Shown: positions 34,955 through 45,807, numbered from the stretch's first letter. The stretch: DNA of 64,000 bases from Anniella stebbinsi (GCA_029215795.1 JARDYH010000007.1:22951763-23015762), one strand, 5' to 3'. The notes: generated from the sequence alone by a model not told the origin. Program-made: numbers and translations.

Positions 34955-34973
34955 GGGGGGGGGGGGGGGGGGG
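34955..34973. repeat. Poly-G run, 19 bases
   Basis: Nineteen consecutive G followed by an A-rich GAAAAGAAAAAGG stretch. Strong quadruplex potential on the plus strand. Confidence 0.95.
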
Positions 34974-35059
34974 AAAGAAAAGAAAAAGGATCTGTGACTT
35001 TCTCCTGACTTTGCCATTATACATAAATCAGACAATAACAGCACGGGGGTTGGGGGGAG

Positions 35060-35290
35060 GGAACATAGCCTCTGAAAATATTCACATCAGAACAATCATC
35101 TACCGATGTTTGTTTGCAAAGACGCGGCAGACAAGAATCCATCAGCGGCTTTTGGATTATTACAAAATTTAAATGTGTGAAAGCAGATAAAACTAAGTGG
35201 TTAACTGGAAATATTCATCTTTTAAATCTCTCCAGACATCTACTTTCTTCCTGTAATCTTCTCTTTCGCCAGTGTTAACGCTGCTTTTGC
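35060..35290. other. Candidate conserved noncoding block
   Basis: Unique-looking A/T-balanced sequence with several homeobox-like ATTA/TAAT cores and no repeat signature. Only a candidate. Confidence 0.25.
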
Positions 35291-35406
35291 TAAACAACAC
35301 TGTTTAAAAATGCAGAGTCTGCTAGAGCTCAAAAGTTGGAGGCATCTAAGCTCAATCCTCACAGACTCCATCAACAGTAGCCAGAATAAGAAGTGTGCCC
35401 CCACAC

Positions 35407-35668
35407 TAAGGCCTCCTCTACACCAAGCAGGATATTTCACAATGAAAGTGGTATGAAAGCGGTATATAAAAGGCAGGAGCCACACAACTGCTTTATAGCG
35501 GTATTGAAGTGCAATGGCAACTGTTGGGGCCCGTTGACACAGACCATATACCGCTTTCATATCACTTCCATACCGCTATATCCTGTTTGGTGTGGCTTCT
35601 GCCTTTTATATAATGCTTTCATACCACTTTCATAGTGCAATATCCTGTTTGGTGTAGATGAGGCCCAA
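35407..35668. mobile_element. TIR element with TCTACAC ends (PIF/Harbinger-like?)
   Basis: The element is 35410-35665. Left end GGCCTCCTCTACACCAAGCA and right complement GGCCTCATCTACACCAAACA continue as an inverted repeat for about 78 bp (through GAAAGTGGTATGAAAGC and AAAAGGCAGRAGCCACAC). Flanks are TAA and CAA, a possible decayed 3-bp TWA TSD. The inner part AACTGTTGGGGCCCGTTGAC is shared with 62897-63029. No coding capacity. Confidence 0.75.
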
Positions 35669-36000
35669 GATTCATCTCAAACCAGGGATGTAGGAATATT
35701 CCATTTCTATTTGCAAATCATGCAAACATGTCCTGCTCACAATTCTGAATGCGAACAAGAGCAGGAACTTTTTTTTTTTAACGACAGCTTGCAAATTCCC
35801 GAATTTCTGATCACTCTTGAAAAAAATGCATGTTGTTTAAATCGTGCACACTTTGAAACATGCATTTTTAAAACAAAAAAAAATACATTTCACAATTTAA
35901 TCAATGGGAAAAGTACACACTCTTGAAAAATACACAAAGACATGTACATTTTTCCTGTTTGATCAAGCTGAAAAGCAGGTCAATAATTAAACAGGAGTAT

Positions 36001-36497
36001 TGTGTTCAGTTCTGGGCACCACACTTCAAGAATGATGCAGACAAGAATGATGCAGAGGAGGGCAACGAGGATGATCAGGTGTCTGAAAACAAAGCCCTAT
36101 GAGGAGAGACTGCAAGACCTGGGGATGTTTAGCCTGGAGAAGAGAAGACTGAGGGAAGACATGATAACACTCTTCAGTTACTTCAAAGGTTGTCACACAG
36201 AGGAGGGTCAGGATCTCTTCTCGATCATCCCAGTGTGCAGGACACAAAATAATGGGCTCAAGTTACAGGAAGCCAGATTCCAGTTGTACATCAGGAAAAA
36301 CGTCCTGACTGTTAGAGCAATACGACAGTGAAACCAATTACCTATGGAGGTCATGGGCTCTCCCACCCTAGAGGAATTCAAGAGGCAGCTGGACAGCCAT
36401 CTTTCAGGTATGCTTTAAGGTGGATTCCTGCACTGAGCAGCTGTTGGATTCGATTTCCTTACAGGCCCCTTCCAACTCTACTATTCTATGATTCTAT
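36001..36497 (+). mobile_element. CR1 LINE 3' end
   Basis: Codes for the CR1 ORF2 C-terminus (RRATRMIRCLKTKPYEERLQ, DLGMFSLEKRRLREDMITLF) and then the 3' UTR CCTTCCAACTCTACTATTCT ATGATTCTAT. An AATGATGCAGACAAG segment is partly duplicated at 36031-36053. Better preserved than the 25-kb copy. Confidence 0.92.
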
Positions 36498-36978
36498 CTA
36501 CAAAACACCTTAGCAGTTTGCATGTTGATATTAAACATGTTCACTTTGAAAGACTAATACAAAAGCTCCCCATTATTGTGGGCTATTGTAGTCTAGATAC
36601 CAGCTTGACACAAACACTTGTCAAATTCAGTCAACTCCAGCAGTTTTAATTTACTCTACATTTCCCACTCAATATTTCCTTTGTTGTTGTGCTTCAAATG
36701 TGTGAGTGTTTTAGAGGATATTTCTCATTCATGCTGTCAATAGGGCTAAAATGAGTTTCAAAATGATAGACTACAGCTTGATTCTGGGACTTCAGTGTAT
36801 TCTTTAGTGCTGGTGGCTGGGACAAAGAGGTTATTGTTGGAAGAACAATATTCTCCCCCTACAAGTCCGCCCAACCGCTACATTCATCATAAGTTCCCTT
36901 GCTCCATGTATCTTTGCCTTCAGAAGCTCAGCTGGCTGGAACATATGGCAGGGGATTTTCAGTAGTGGCTCCAAGGTT
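36498..36978. other. Unassigned sequence
   Basis: No recognised gene or repeat. Confidence 0.4.
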
Positions 36979-37521
36979 ATGAAAAGTAGGGGTGTGCAAC
37001 AGATTGGGTCCAATCCACGATCCGGACCCGATCCAGACGGGATCAGATAAAATTATCCGATCCTAATCCCCTGCACCTGGATCGGCTGATCCAATCTGAT
37101 CTGATCCAAAAAGGACCCGATCCAGATCGGATTGGATTGGAGGATCGGACACAGGCAGGTAAGGAGGAGCGCGAGGGGGGAGGGGGCTGACCTGCTGGGC
37201 CCAGCCGCAGCAGATGGCCCCAGCAGGTAAGAAGCTCGAGGGGGAAGGGACAGGGAGAGGGGAGTTAGGCCCCCACTCACACCCCACCATCATTTTCCCC
37301 ATAGACTTGCATTTGGGGAAATCTTTCTTTCCCCCAATGCAAGCTTATGGCAAAAATGGAGGCCGATCCGAAAATCGGACCTCCAATTTTTGGATTGGGA
37401 TTGGATCCGATCCGATCCAAGGGTCCTCCGATTTTGTCCTGGCCGATCCAGGACAATCTCGGAGGTCCCTACCTGGGTCCCGATCCCATCTGGGGGGTCC
37501 GTGCACATCCCTAATGAAAAG
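36979..37521. mobile_element. hAT-type element, GATCCGATCC subfamily, with TSDs
   Basis: The element is 36987-37513 (527 bp), flanked by a perfect 8-bp TSD ATGAAAAG (36979-36986 and 37514-37521). Ends are TAGGGGTGTGCAACAG and CCGTGCACATCCCTA. Subterminal regions are dense in GATCCGATCC/GGATCGGATT motifs on both sides. The centre holds a GC-rich part and CCCCATAGACTTGCAT, which is shared with the 39-kb element. No transposase. Confidence 0.92.
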
Positions 37522-37729
37522 CCATCCCTCAGGAAGCCCAGTTGGTTCCCACTTTCTTGGCATTCCTATTTGGCCATCCATTTGTCATGGTTTGCAGCAC
37601 AACCCTAAACATGCTGTTCAGAAGTAAGGCATACTGTGGTTCAGTGGGTCTTACTTATAGGTAAGTGAGCATAGGAATGCAGCTTGAAATATCTCCTGCT
37701 GTTGTAATGTGTTTTGCTGTTGTCCCTAT

Positions 37730-37860
37730 TTTTCCACCCAGCTCTGTTATTAATTGTATTTTACTGTTGTGATTTTATTCTACATTGCTGTGAAAAATGT
37801 TCTAAGCCATCTTGGGGTTCTTCTCCAAAAGTGGAGCCATTTAAAAAAATAAAAATACAA
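37730..37860 (+). mobile_element. LINE 3' tail, decayed
   Basis: TTAATTGTATTTTACTGTTG, CTAAGCCATCTTGGGGTTCT and an A-rich AAAATAAAAATACAAATG end resemble the 3' UTR of L2-like elements. Confidence 0.45.
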
Positions 37861-38779
37861 ATGTACCTACATTAAATAAATAAGGGAATTTGCTGGCAGT
37901 CTTGATGTGATGAAAACCCCAACCTTTTCCATCCGTTCTCATCAACACTACAGAACCGGCTTAATGCTAGATGAATATGATACAATGATAGATAGCATCA
38001 ATATGATGGACAGAAGATATAGCCGGGTTCTCTTTGATCAGGCCTTCAATGAAATTGAAGTTTTCCTTCCTTAGGATATGCTTTAGATGAGGTCATAATG
38101 ACCTGTCTATTTAAATTACTATTGCCAGTAAGAAATTTAGAGCATGAGTTTAGGTATTGTGAGCTACAGCCGTTACTTGGCGATGATTCATACAAAAAGG
38201 AGAAAGGAGCGCAATGAAAATATATAAACCAAAGCGTCCTCCATTCAGTAACTGTTATTAAACTGAGATTTACAACCAAACCCCATCATGTTGAGGCTGG
38301 CTGTGCTTTCCAGCTAACAAACACTGCAACCATTAAGCAATATATTTTACCGCATTCTGAATCATTGCTCTTCCATGCTGGTAGCATATATTAAAACAAG
38401 CAAAGATAAATTCACATCAGACAGGGAAAACAAGCACAATTCAACCCTCTGGAACACACGCTTGCTCTTTAAACACCATGGAACTGTATTTACTGTTGCA
38501 CTGAAGGAGGAAAGAGGCTAGAATGGCACATTTTATGGTTAACTTCCCTCTTGATGCATATAGGAAGGAAGAAGTTGTTTGAACTCTACTGAATGGGACA
38601 TATATATTTCTGAATCCTCAGCCTTTTGTGGTGGGACAGGGGGTGAAACCATGCCTTCCTTCCCTACCCATATGCCATACCAGGACTTACTCCAAGCATC
38701 TATAGTTAGACTTAACTACAGGTAGGTTTAACGATTTTGAAGATAGTCCAGATACTTCAGTTAGTTCAAAAGAAGTTGG
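37861..38779. other. Unassigned sequence
   Basis: No recognised repeat or gene. Confidence 0.4.
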
Positions 38780-39356
38780 CAAGATAATTAATGGAACTGG
38801 CTAATGCAATTACATTATGCCAGTACTTTACCATTTACACTAGCTGCCAGACCAATTTCTGACCAAATTAAAAGTGTGGGTTTTAATCTTCACTGCCCTA
38901 AATTGCTGGGAGGCAGGTTAACCATCACCTTTTTGGCTCTAGGTTAAAGCTACACTCTTCTCCAAGGCATATGATGGTGCATTTATGACAGTCATCTAAA
39001 CAGGTTTAGCATTTTATTGAAACTGTTTTTAGCTGTCTAAATTGTTTACATTTTGTATATTTTTATAGTATATTTTATGCCATGTTTTATTGTTGTAAAC
39101 TACCCAGAAAGTCTTACCTGGTGCCTATGTTATAGTGTTTTGATGCCAGGTGAAAACCATTTTTATTTTCCAAGGCATTTTAGGAACTGTTTTAGTGCTT
39201 TTTAGATCTTTTCACTGCCTTATCCCTATTGGTGGTTTTATTATGTGCTGGTGGTAGTTTTATTTTGCTTTTTCGTGACCTGTTCTATTGCCATTGCTTA
39301 TTATTAGCTTCTATTTCGTGTGTTTAACTTGCACATCATCCAGTTAACTTTATTAG
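38780..39356 (+). mobile_element. L2 LINE 3' region
   Basis: The end of an L2 ORF2 (ACACTAGCTGCCAGACCAAT, CACTGCCCTAAATTGCTGGG) and its 3' UTR (GTAAACTACCCAGAAAGTCT, GATGCCAGGTGAAAACCATT) are readable but mutated. The GC-rich hAT element is inserted just downstream. Confidence 0.7.
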
Positions 39357-39510
39357 ATTTTAACTAGGGGTGTGCACGGACCCCCCCGGATCGGATCGGG
39401 ACCCGGATCGGGACCTCCAATTTTGTCACGGACCGGTTCGGACAAAATCGGAGGCCCCCCGGACCGGATCGAGTCCGATCCCGACCCAAAAATCGTAAAT
39501 TTTTGGATCG

Positions 39511-39573
39511 GCCGCCATTTTTTTCCCCATAGACTTGCATTGCAATGCAAGTCTATGAGGAAAAAATGGCGGC
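39511..39573. repeat. Palindrome in the hAT left arm
   Basis: A perfect 30-bp palindrome at 39528-39557 (CATAGACTTGCATTG and its complement) extends imperfectly through GCCGCCATTTTTTTCC / GGAAAAAATGGCGGC to about 63 bp. Confidence 0.93.
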
Positions 39574-39764
39574 GGGTGGGTGAGGGGGGGCCTAACTCCC
39601 TCCCCCCCCGGGGCCATCCGCTGTGGACGGCCCCGGCAGGTAAGCCCCCTCCCCCGCGCTCCCTACCCCCCCTGGGGCCGTCCGCTTCCATCCGCTGGCG
39701 CCCGCGGGCGCCAGCGGATAGAAGCGGACGGCTCCGGGGGGGGTAAGCCCCCTTCCCCGCCACT

Positions 39765-40903
39765 GCTTACCTTCTCGGCCCGTCCGCTCCCGTCCGGCGC
39801 CGGCGGCTACTACCAGCGGGCTCCGCGGCCTACTCTCGAGTAGCGCGCCGGGTGATGACATCACCCGGCGCGCCACCCTGGAGTAGGCCGCGGAGCCTGC
39901 TGGTAGTAGTCGCCGGCGCCGGACGGGAGCGGCCGGGCCGGCAAGGTAAGGGCCCCCCTCCCCCCCCTCCGCGCGCCCCCTCCTCCCCTCCACGCACCCC
40001 CTGCTTACCTTCTCGGCCCGTCCGCTCCCGTCCGGGGCCGGCGGCTACTACCAGCAGGCTCCGCGGCCTGCTCTAGAGTAGCGCGCCGGGTGATGACATC
40101 ACCCGGCGCGCCACCCTGGAGTAGGCCGCGGAGCCTGCTGGTAGTAGTCGCCGGCGCCGGACGGGAGCGGCCGGGCCGGCAAGGTAAGGGCCCCCCTCCC
40201 CCCCTCCGCGCGCCCCCTCCTCCCCTCCACGCACCCCCTGCTTACCTTCTCGGCCCGTCCGCTCCCGTCCGGGGCCGGCGGCTACTACCAGCAGGCTCCG
40301 CGGCCTGCTCTAGAGTAGCGCGCCGGGTGATGACATCACCCGGCGCGCCACCCTAGAGCAGGCCGCGGAGCCTGCTGGTAGTAGTAGTCGCCGGCGCCGG
40401 ACGGGAGCGGCCGGGCCGGGAAGGTAAGGGCCCCCCTCCCCCCTCCGCGCGCCCCCTCCTCCCCTCCACGCACCCCCTGCTTACCTTCTCGGCCCGTCCG
40501 CTCCCGTCCGGGGCCGGCGGCTACTACCAGCAGGCTCCGCGGCCTGCTCTAGAGTAGCGCGCCGGGTGATGACATCACCCGGCGCGCCACCCTAGAGCAG
40601 GCCGCGAAGCCTGCTGGTAGTAGTAGTCGCCGGCGCCGGACGGGAGCGGCCGGGCCGGGAAGGTAAGGGCCCCCCTCCCCCCTCCGCGCGCCCCCTCCTC
40701 CCCTCCACGCACCCCCTGCTTACCTTCCCGGCCCGTCCGCTCCTGTCCGGCGCCGGCGGCTACTACCAGCGGGCTCCACGGCCTGCTCTAGAGTAGCGCG
40801 CCGGGTGATGACATCACCCGGCACGCCACCCTGGAGCAGGCCGCGGAGCCCGCTGGTAGTAGCTGCTAGTGCCGGACGGGAGCGGACGGGCCGAGAAGGT
40901 AAG
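39765..40903. repeat. Five-unit tandem array of ~238-bp palindromic units
   Basis: The central TGATGACATCA starts at 39853, 40091, 40328, 40567 and 40806, giving spacings of 238, 237, 239 and 239 bp. In each unit GCTTACCTTCYCGGCCCGTC on the left mirrors GGCCGRGAAGGTAAG-type sequence on the right, and ACTACCAGC...GCTGGTAGT and CGCGCCGGG/CCCGGCGCG repeat the symmetry. Each unit is therefore a near-complete inverted repeat. The first and last units are most diverged; the middle three are nearly identical. Confidence 0.93.
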
Positions 40904-41164
40904 CGCCCCCCTCCTCCCCCCCCGCTGTCCACTTTCATCGGCGGGCGCCCGCTGGCGCCCGCCAATGGAAGCGGCGGTGGGCGCCAGTGGGCGCCCGCCG
41001 ATCCGCCGATCCGCCGAACCGGTTCGGAGCCTTTTCGGACCGGTTCGGATTGGATCGGCCGATCCAGCTGCGGGATCGGAAATCGGATAATTTATCCGAT
41101 TTCCCACTGGACCGGACTCGGATCGTGGATCGGGTCCGATCCAGTGCACATCCCTAATCTTAAC

Positions 41165-43844
41165 CCATCTAATAACTGAATAAACATTAAAGTCAGATAT
41201 GTATTTCCAGATAAAATCAGAGAATTAGAAAATTCACAGTAGACATAGGCTTATATATTTTTGATGTTATGCATGCACGCCCCATTCAAATAATAAATCC
41301 ACTGGAGAAGGTAGATGCACTCTTGCATCTGCCCACTCATGAGGTCATAAATTTGGGTAAGTTTATCATCTGATTATGTGTGATATTGTATTCAGAGTGA
41401 TGGAAAATCAACTTGAAAGATAAGGCATAGATAATGGTAGGGAATAGATGAAACTGAACAGAAATCACTAGAGAAATTACTGAGGGAATCTAGCATACCA
41501 AAACAGGTGAGTATGAGCAAATAAATATTATAACTTCAATTAAAAATCCAACATTTTATGAACTGGAAAGGAATATGGGGTTTCTCAGTCTGATGGATTT
41601 TTCATTGCTGAATAAGTTCTATAATATCCATATGCACTGATATAGTTCAGTGTATTCAATTGCTGGGAATTACTTCCTAGGAAACTTTCCTTTCCTTTTC
41701 TTTTTAGAAAAATAAATCCCCAAAGCATGTATAAATACTAAAGTTACAACTAAAAATTCACTTTGGTCAAGAGAAGTTCAAAATCACTTTTTCCGCTAAA
41801 GCCATAGGAGTTTTAAGACTAGTGAAATTACTTGAGAGGACCCACTTCCAAATTTTCTACCCTGAACTAGGCTATGATGAAAACTACCCAAGGTGAATCA
41901 CATGGTATAATTAATCATGCCCTTATAAAGAACTATATTTGCAAGACAATGACATTAGCAGAAAGTGTGTCATATTTTTGGAAATGAAGATAAGGGTTGA
42001 AGAAGAAAAGAATGGACATCCAAAGCCTAATTTAGGATGCATATGAAGCAACATTTCTGAGGAACAAATTATAGCAGAGGAGGTCCATGACTGATACTGT
42101 TTCATTATCCCTTCTATTATAATGTAATACACCCTTTCCTCTTTATATTAAAGATATGGGGCCTCTGAATCTTCTCATGACTTAGGGTCTCAGCTATGTC
42201 GTAAACTGTCTCTGGTTGGGGTCAGGCAGTTGTTTCCCTCATGAGTGTAAAATTAGACTACAATTAAACTAAACTCCCACCCTAATTTAGTCTTAGAAGT
42301 GTGGGTCCTACAATGATATGTTGTTTCTATGGGGAAGAGCCTTCAAAGTATCCCTCCTCAACAGGGGTGGCTTCCCAAATTGTCACTGTGTGTGTTCGTT
42401 GTCCTGCTTACGCTGAAAAGCCTGGCTTTCTGACAGTTCCGTAATAAAATACTGTTACATTACCACATCATTGCCCCCTCACCCACTTATTTAAATGCAG
42501 ATTCTTGGTGTTCTTAAACCGCATTCCCATACTTACTTACCTGGGAGAAGTAAGTGCCATTGATTCCAACCGGATTTACTTCTGAGTACACCTGAAATGG
42601 GACGACACTGTATCTCCTCTCTCAGTGATGTATGTGCATCTGAAATACATTCAGAATGGAGGGAGTGTATGTTGCTCTAAAATTTCTCTATTTCTATAGG
42701 AGAAGAGAGAAGGGAGTTGTTAGGGGAAGACTTTAATGGCCAAATACTGCAGGGAGGAATGCATCTACCTTAAAAGGCAATTTATCTCAGATTTTAACTT
42801 TGGGGTGTGCTTGGCTTAAAATATGGGGAGAATGCTTTACTGCTCTTTCTATTCCCTATGGAAGTTGGGTGGGGATTGCTTCGGGAAGATGGGTCTCCAC
42901 CTGTTGTATGTTAATTTACAACCATTCTGGGCAGTGTCCTGCTTTCGTTTTTTGTTCCTTCCCCCATCCAACTCTCTCCCGCATGTGTGAATGCTCACAT
43001 AAGGGTGTTTTGTTTTATTGGGTGCCCCCTCGGGTCCTGTTTGATTATATTTTCATACTTCTGCAACCTCAGGTTTCCACCAATGTAGTATTTCCCCCCT
43101 GCTTTATGCATGTTTAATTGGGAGCAGGTAAGATTGAACCAGTGGACTTACTTTTGAGTTGACCCATACAGGGACAGGAATCTCAAGGATGAAGCTGGAA
43201 CACCAGTTCATCAGCAGCAGAGGAGGGGTTGCTTCAAGAATCAGATTTTGACAAAACACCTTCAAGTCTATTTACCATGACAGCCAGACGTTCCATGTTC
43301 AGAAGCAGTATACAAGATAAAGATTCCCTCCCCCAACACACAGAAGCAGTACATTCAGATCTTTTTTTCTTTTTGCAAGATCATCTCTGTGTTCATCTGA
43401 TTATGAGAGAAAGTAAGACATCTACATGGATTAACACAAGGAGGCTGATCAGGGATGTGTTACAGCAGTCACTGGACAGGCCAATAGAACCTGAGTAGAA
43501 TAAAACCGCCTTCAGTAACTAAAGATAAGAGAAAAAAGGAATTTGTCCAAAATTTATGCCCTAAAACATATGGCTCCTAAGGTGTTCCCATACTATGATG
43601 GCAGCATGAGTCAGAAAGGACAGGGGATTGCTGTATCCAAGAGGGAAATCCATATAGCTATATAGAAAAGAGAAACCAAAGGGGCTAAAGGAAAGAATGG
43701 GTTGTTGTTACATGCAAACCAGCCCTGTGTGTTCAGATCAGCATCACAGACCCTTCTCTGTGAATGCCCCATCATCATCAGAGGTACATTGAGTGGTGAT
43801 AAGAGAAATGCCCTCTCTAGGGACACCTACCAGGCTTCAACTCT
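41165..43844. other. Mostly unique sequence
   Basis: No LINE, SINE or coding features. A short palindromic motif copy sits at 42520-42615, with a half copy at 43115-43180. The remainder is AT-rich and unassigned. Confidence 0.45.
42520..42615. repeat. Short dispersed palindromic motif
   Basis: GGGAGAAGTAAGTGCCATTG followed by GGATTTACTTCTGAGTACAC are imperfect inverted halves. Related halves occur at about 22135, 37612, 43115, 44600, 50155 and 54380. Confidence 0.6.
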
Positions 43845-44485
43845 GTGCAAACTAGGGGTGTGCACACCAAAAAATATTGTCGTTTATCGTTATCGTCATT
43901 TCGGACCAAAAAAAAAATTGCCTTCTTTCATATCGTGGGTGAACGATAATTATTGTGAAAAAACAATATTTTTTGCAGCCTTATTTTTTAAGAAAAAATG
44001 CCTATAACTTCTGTATTTTATGGGGTATGCCTAAATATGTGTATGAAATATGTGCCAAATTTGAGATCGATCCCTCTAACCCTCGATTTTATATGAATTT
44101 ATTAAAGATCGTTTCAGTTCTGACAGATCAGAATGACAGCTCGCCACGTGCGTTCATTCAGACCTGTCAGAACGGAAACGATCTTTAAAACATTCATATA
44201 AAATCGAGGGTTGGAGGGATCAATCTCAAATTTCATACACATACTTAGGCATACCCCGTAAGCACTGTGACCAAGTTTCAAGCCTCTAACTTTGAAAATA
44301 CAGAAGTTATAGATATATTTATATGGCAATCCGATAAAACGATAAAATGGCCCGGAAATTATCGTCTCCAATGATTATCGTAGGTTTTTGTATCGTATTG
44401 TTATCGTTAAACGTATGCACAATAATGACCTTATCATATCGTTATTGTACATTTTAACAATACGATACACATCCCTAGTGCAAAC
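43845..44485. mobile_element. hAT-type fold-back MITE, AT-rich subfamily, with TSDs
   Basis: The element is 43853-44477 (625 bp), flanked by a perfect 8-bp TSD GTGCAAAC (43845-43852 and 44478-44485). Ends are TAGGGGTGTGCACACC and CGATACACATCCCTA. Subterminal sequence is rich in TTATCGTTATCG. The centre (about 44000-44320) is a long inverted repeat: ACTTCTGTATTTTATGGGGT..CCTAA, ATCGATCCCTCTAACCCTCG and AAGATCGTTTC on the left reappear reversed on the right around a loop at about 44120-44170. No transposase. Confidence 0.95.
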
Positions 44486-44599
44486 CTTGTTATTTGGCTA
44501 AGATCCTTTTGTTCCAGTAGGCTTTTTATCATGAAATGATTTTGATTTTGTGCTATGTTTTATCGGGATTTCATTATTTTCGCCCTGTGATCAAATGGT

Positions 44600-44662
44600 T
44601 TACAATCCCACGCATGTTTATTCACAAGTTCAATGGGGTTTATCCTGCATAGGATTGCAGCC
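44600..44662. repeat. Short dispersed motif copy
   Basis: ACAATCCCACGCATGTTTAT then CAATGGGGTTTATCCTGCAT, a diverged half of the motif described at 42520. Confidence 0.4.
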
Positions 44663-44748
44663 TAAATCTTGTTAGTCACTGAATATAATTTATAGAAAAA
44701 GTGCTGGTGAAACAAGCAAACAAAACAACAGTCCAAGTATGTGTAAAT

Positions 44749-45170
44749 TAGGGTGACCATATTTGGGAAACCAAAAATGAGAACACCCAGTGGGGGGGGG
44801 GGGAGAAAGAACACTTTCCATGGCCTCTGGAAAACACATCATCCCCCCACCATGTTGTTGGCAACTGCCATGAGCATGGTGGTGGTGAAGGACATGCTTT
44901 CCAAGGGCCCCAGGAAGTGTGCTTTCCCCCCTCCACAACAATCGGAGCCCTAATTGGAGAGAAGGAGGGGAAAGTGTGTCATTCCTACCGCCCTGCTCCT
45001 GTAAGGATGTCCGGAAAATGTGTCATTCCCCCTGCCACACTAATGGCGGCCTTAAAGGGGAAAGTGTGTCATTCCAGAGCATTATAGAAAATTACAGAAA
45101 ATCCTCCGACACCTAGGATAGAACAAAACCCAGGACAAATCCGGGAAAATCCTGGCAATTGGTCACCCTA
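44749..45170. mobile_element. TIR element with GGGTGACC ends and TA flanks
   Basis: The element is 44751-45168. Left end GGGTGACCATATTTGG, right complement GGGTGACCAATTGCC, both flanked by TA. TA duplication would fit a Tc1/mariner-type element; alternatively TA is part of a TAGGGTGACC terminus. The interior has repeated GAAAGTGTGTCATTCC/CCCC-type phrases and a G-run at 44794-44803. Related ends occur at 53297. Confidence 0.72.
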
Positions 45171-45179
45171 GGAATCCTG

Positions 45180-45600
45180 CTCAGTTATTGGAATCCCATT
45201 CACAGCTTTGAGCAACCTACTCACACTTCTGGCCGTCAAACCGCCACTTCACATGTATTAACCATGGCTAATGCAACACATCCCAACAGTGCCCCAAGTC
45301 CAAATAAAGCCCTTTGTCTCCTTTAAGTTGTTGTCCATCAAGAGAAAGAATCTATTTAATGTTTTCCTCCTTTCTTTTAACAAGGACAGATAGGCGCATG
45401 AGTGGCAGCTAAATCTGTGGAAGGTATTAAATTGCCAGTGCTAATGCATTCGGAAATCTTCTGAACTGATTTGCTATATTAGTCTGCCATTCAAAGTCTT
45501 AATGAACAATTCCGTGCTCTTAGCTTAAAAATCATTCTGTCAGATTGGGAAGCTTTTGGCAATTGGCTTGAGCTGCTAATGTGGTAATCGCTTGCAAACA
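45180..45600. other. Candidate conserved noncoding block
   Basis: Unique-looking DNA with several TAAT/ATTA and ATGCAT-like cores (for example GCTAATGCATTCGGAAATC near 45440) and no repeat signature. It could be an enhancer; this is judgement by eye. Confidence 0.28.
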
Positions 45601-45807
45601 AGTGGCTCCCCCTGCCCCCCCTTCCCTCCCCACCCTGGGTCATGGCACATGTCATTGATGTGACATTAATGGGCTTCTTTTCAAAGCACAACACAATCAC
45701 TCTGCTGCTACTGTCCCCTGAGTTATAACTGAAAACACCTGTGCCCTGGACTGAACATTTTCACTCCCTCAAGAAATGGCAGTGGCCACCAACTCAGAGG
45801 GCAGCCC

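Larger units (their letters stand above)
39357..41164. mobile_element. GC-rich hAT element with tandem palindromes, with TSDs
   Basis: The element is 39365-41156 (1792 bp). Ends TAGGGGTGTGCACGGACC and CCAGTGCACATCCCTA match the 37-kb element. Flanks ATTTTAAC (39357-39364) and ATCTTAAC (41157-41164) agree at 7 of 8 bases. Subterminal arms are packed with GGATCGGATCGGG and CCGATCC motifs. The centre (39765-40903) is five tandem ~238-bp units, each built around GGGTGATGACATCACCC. The whole is very rich in CpG and C/G runs and contrasts sharply with its AT-rich surroundings. Long Pro/Arg/Gly-rich frames on both strands are by-products of this composition; no transposase is present. Confidence 0.92.

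Noticed and set aside
39765..40903. rDNA or CpG-island promoter of a gene
   Set aside because: The GC-rich region is bounded by hAT TIRs and TSDs and shows 238-bp tandem structure; no rRNA or first-exon features are visible.
39353..41179. Several 70-140-codon Pro/Arg/Gly-rich frames on both strands
   Set aside because: All arise from CpG-rich palindromic DNA of one transposon, with few stops because of high GC. The same phrases recur from unit to unit.
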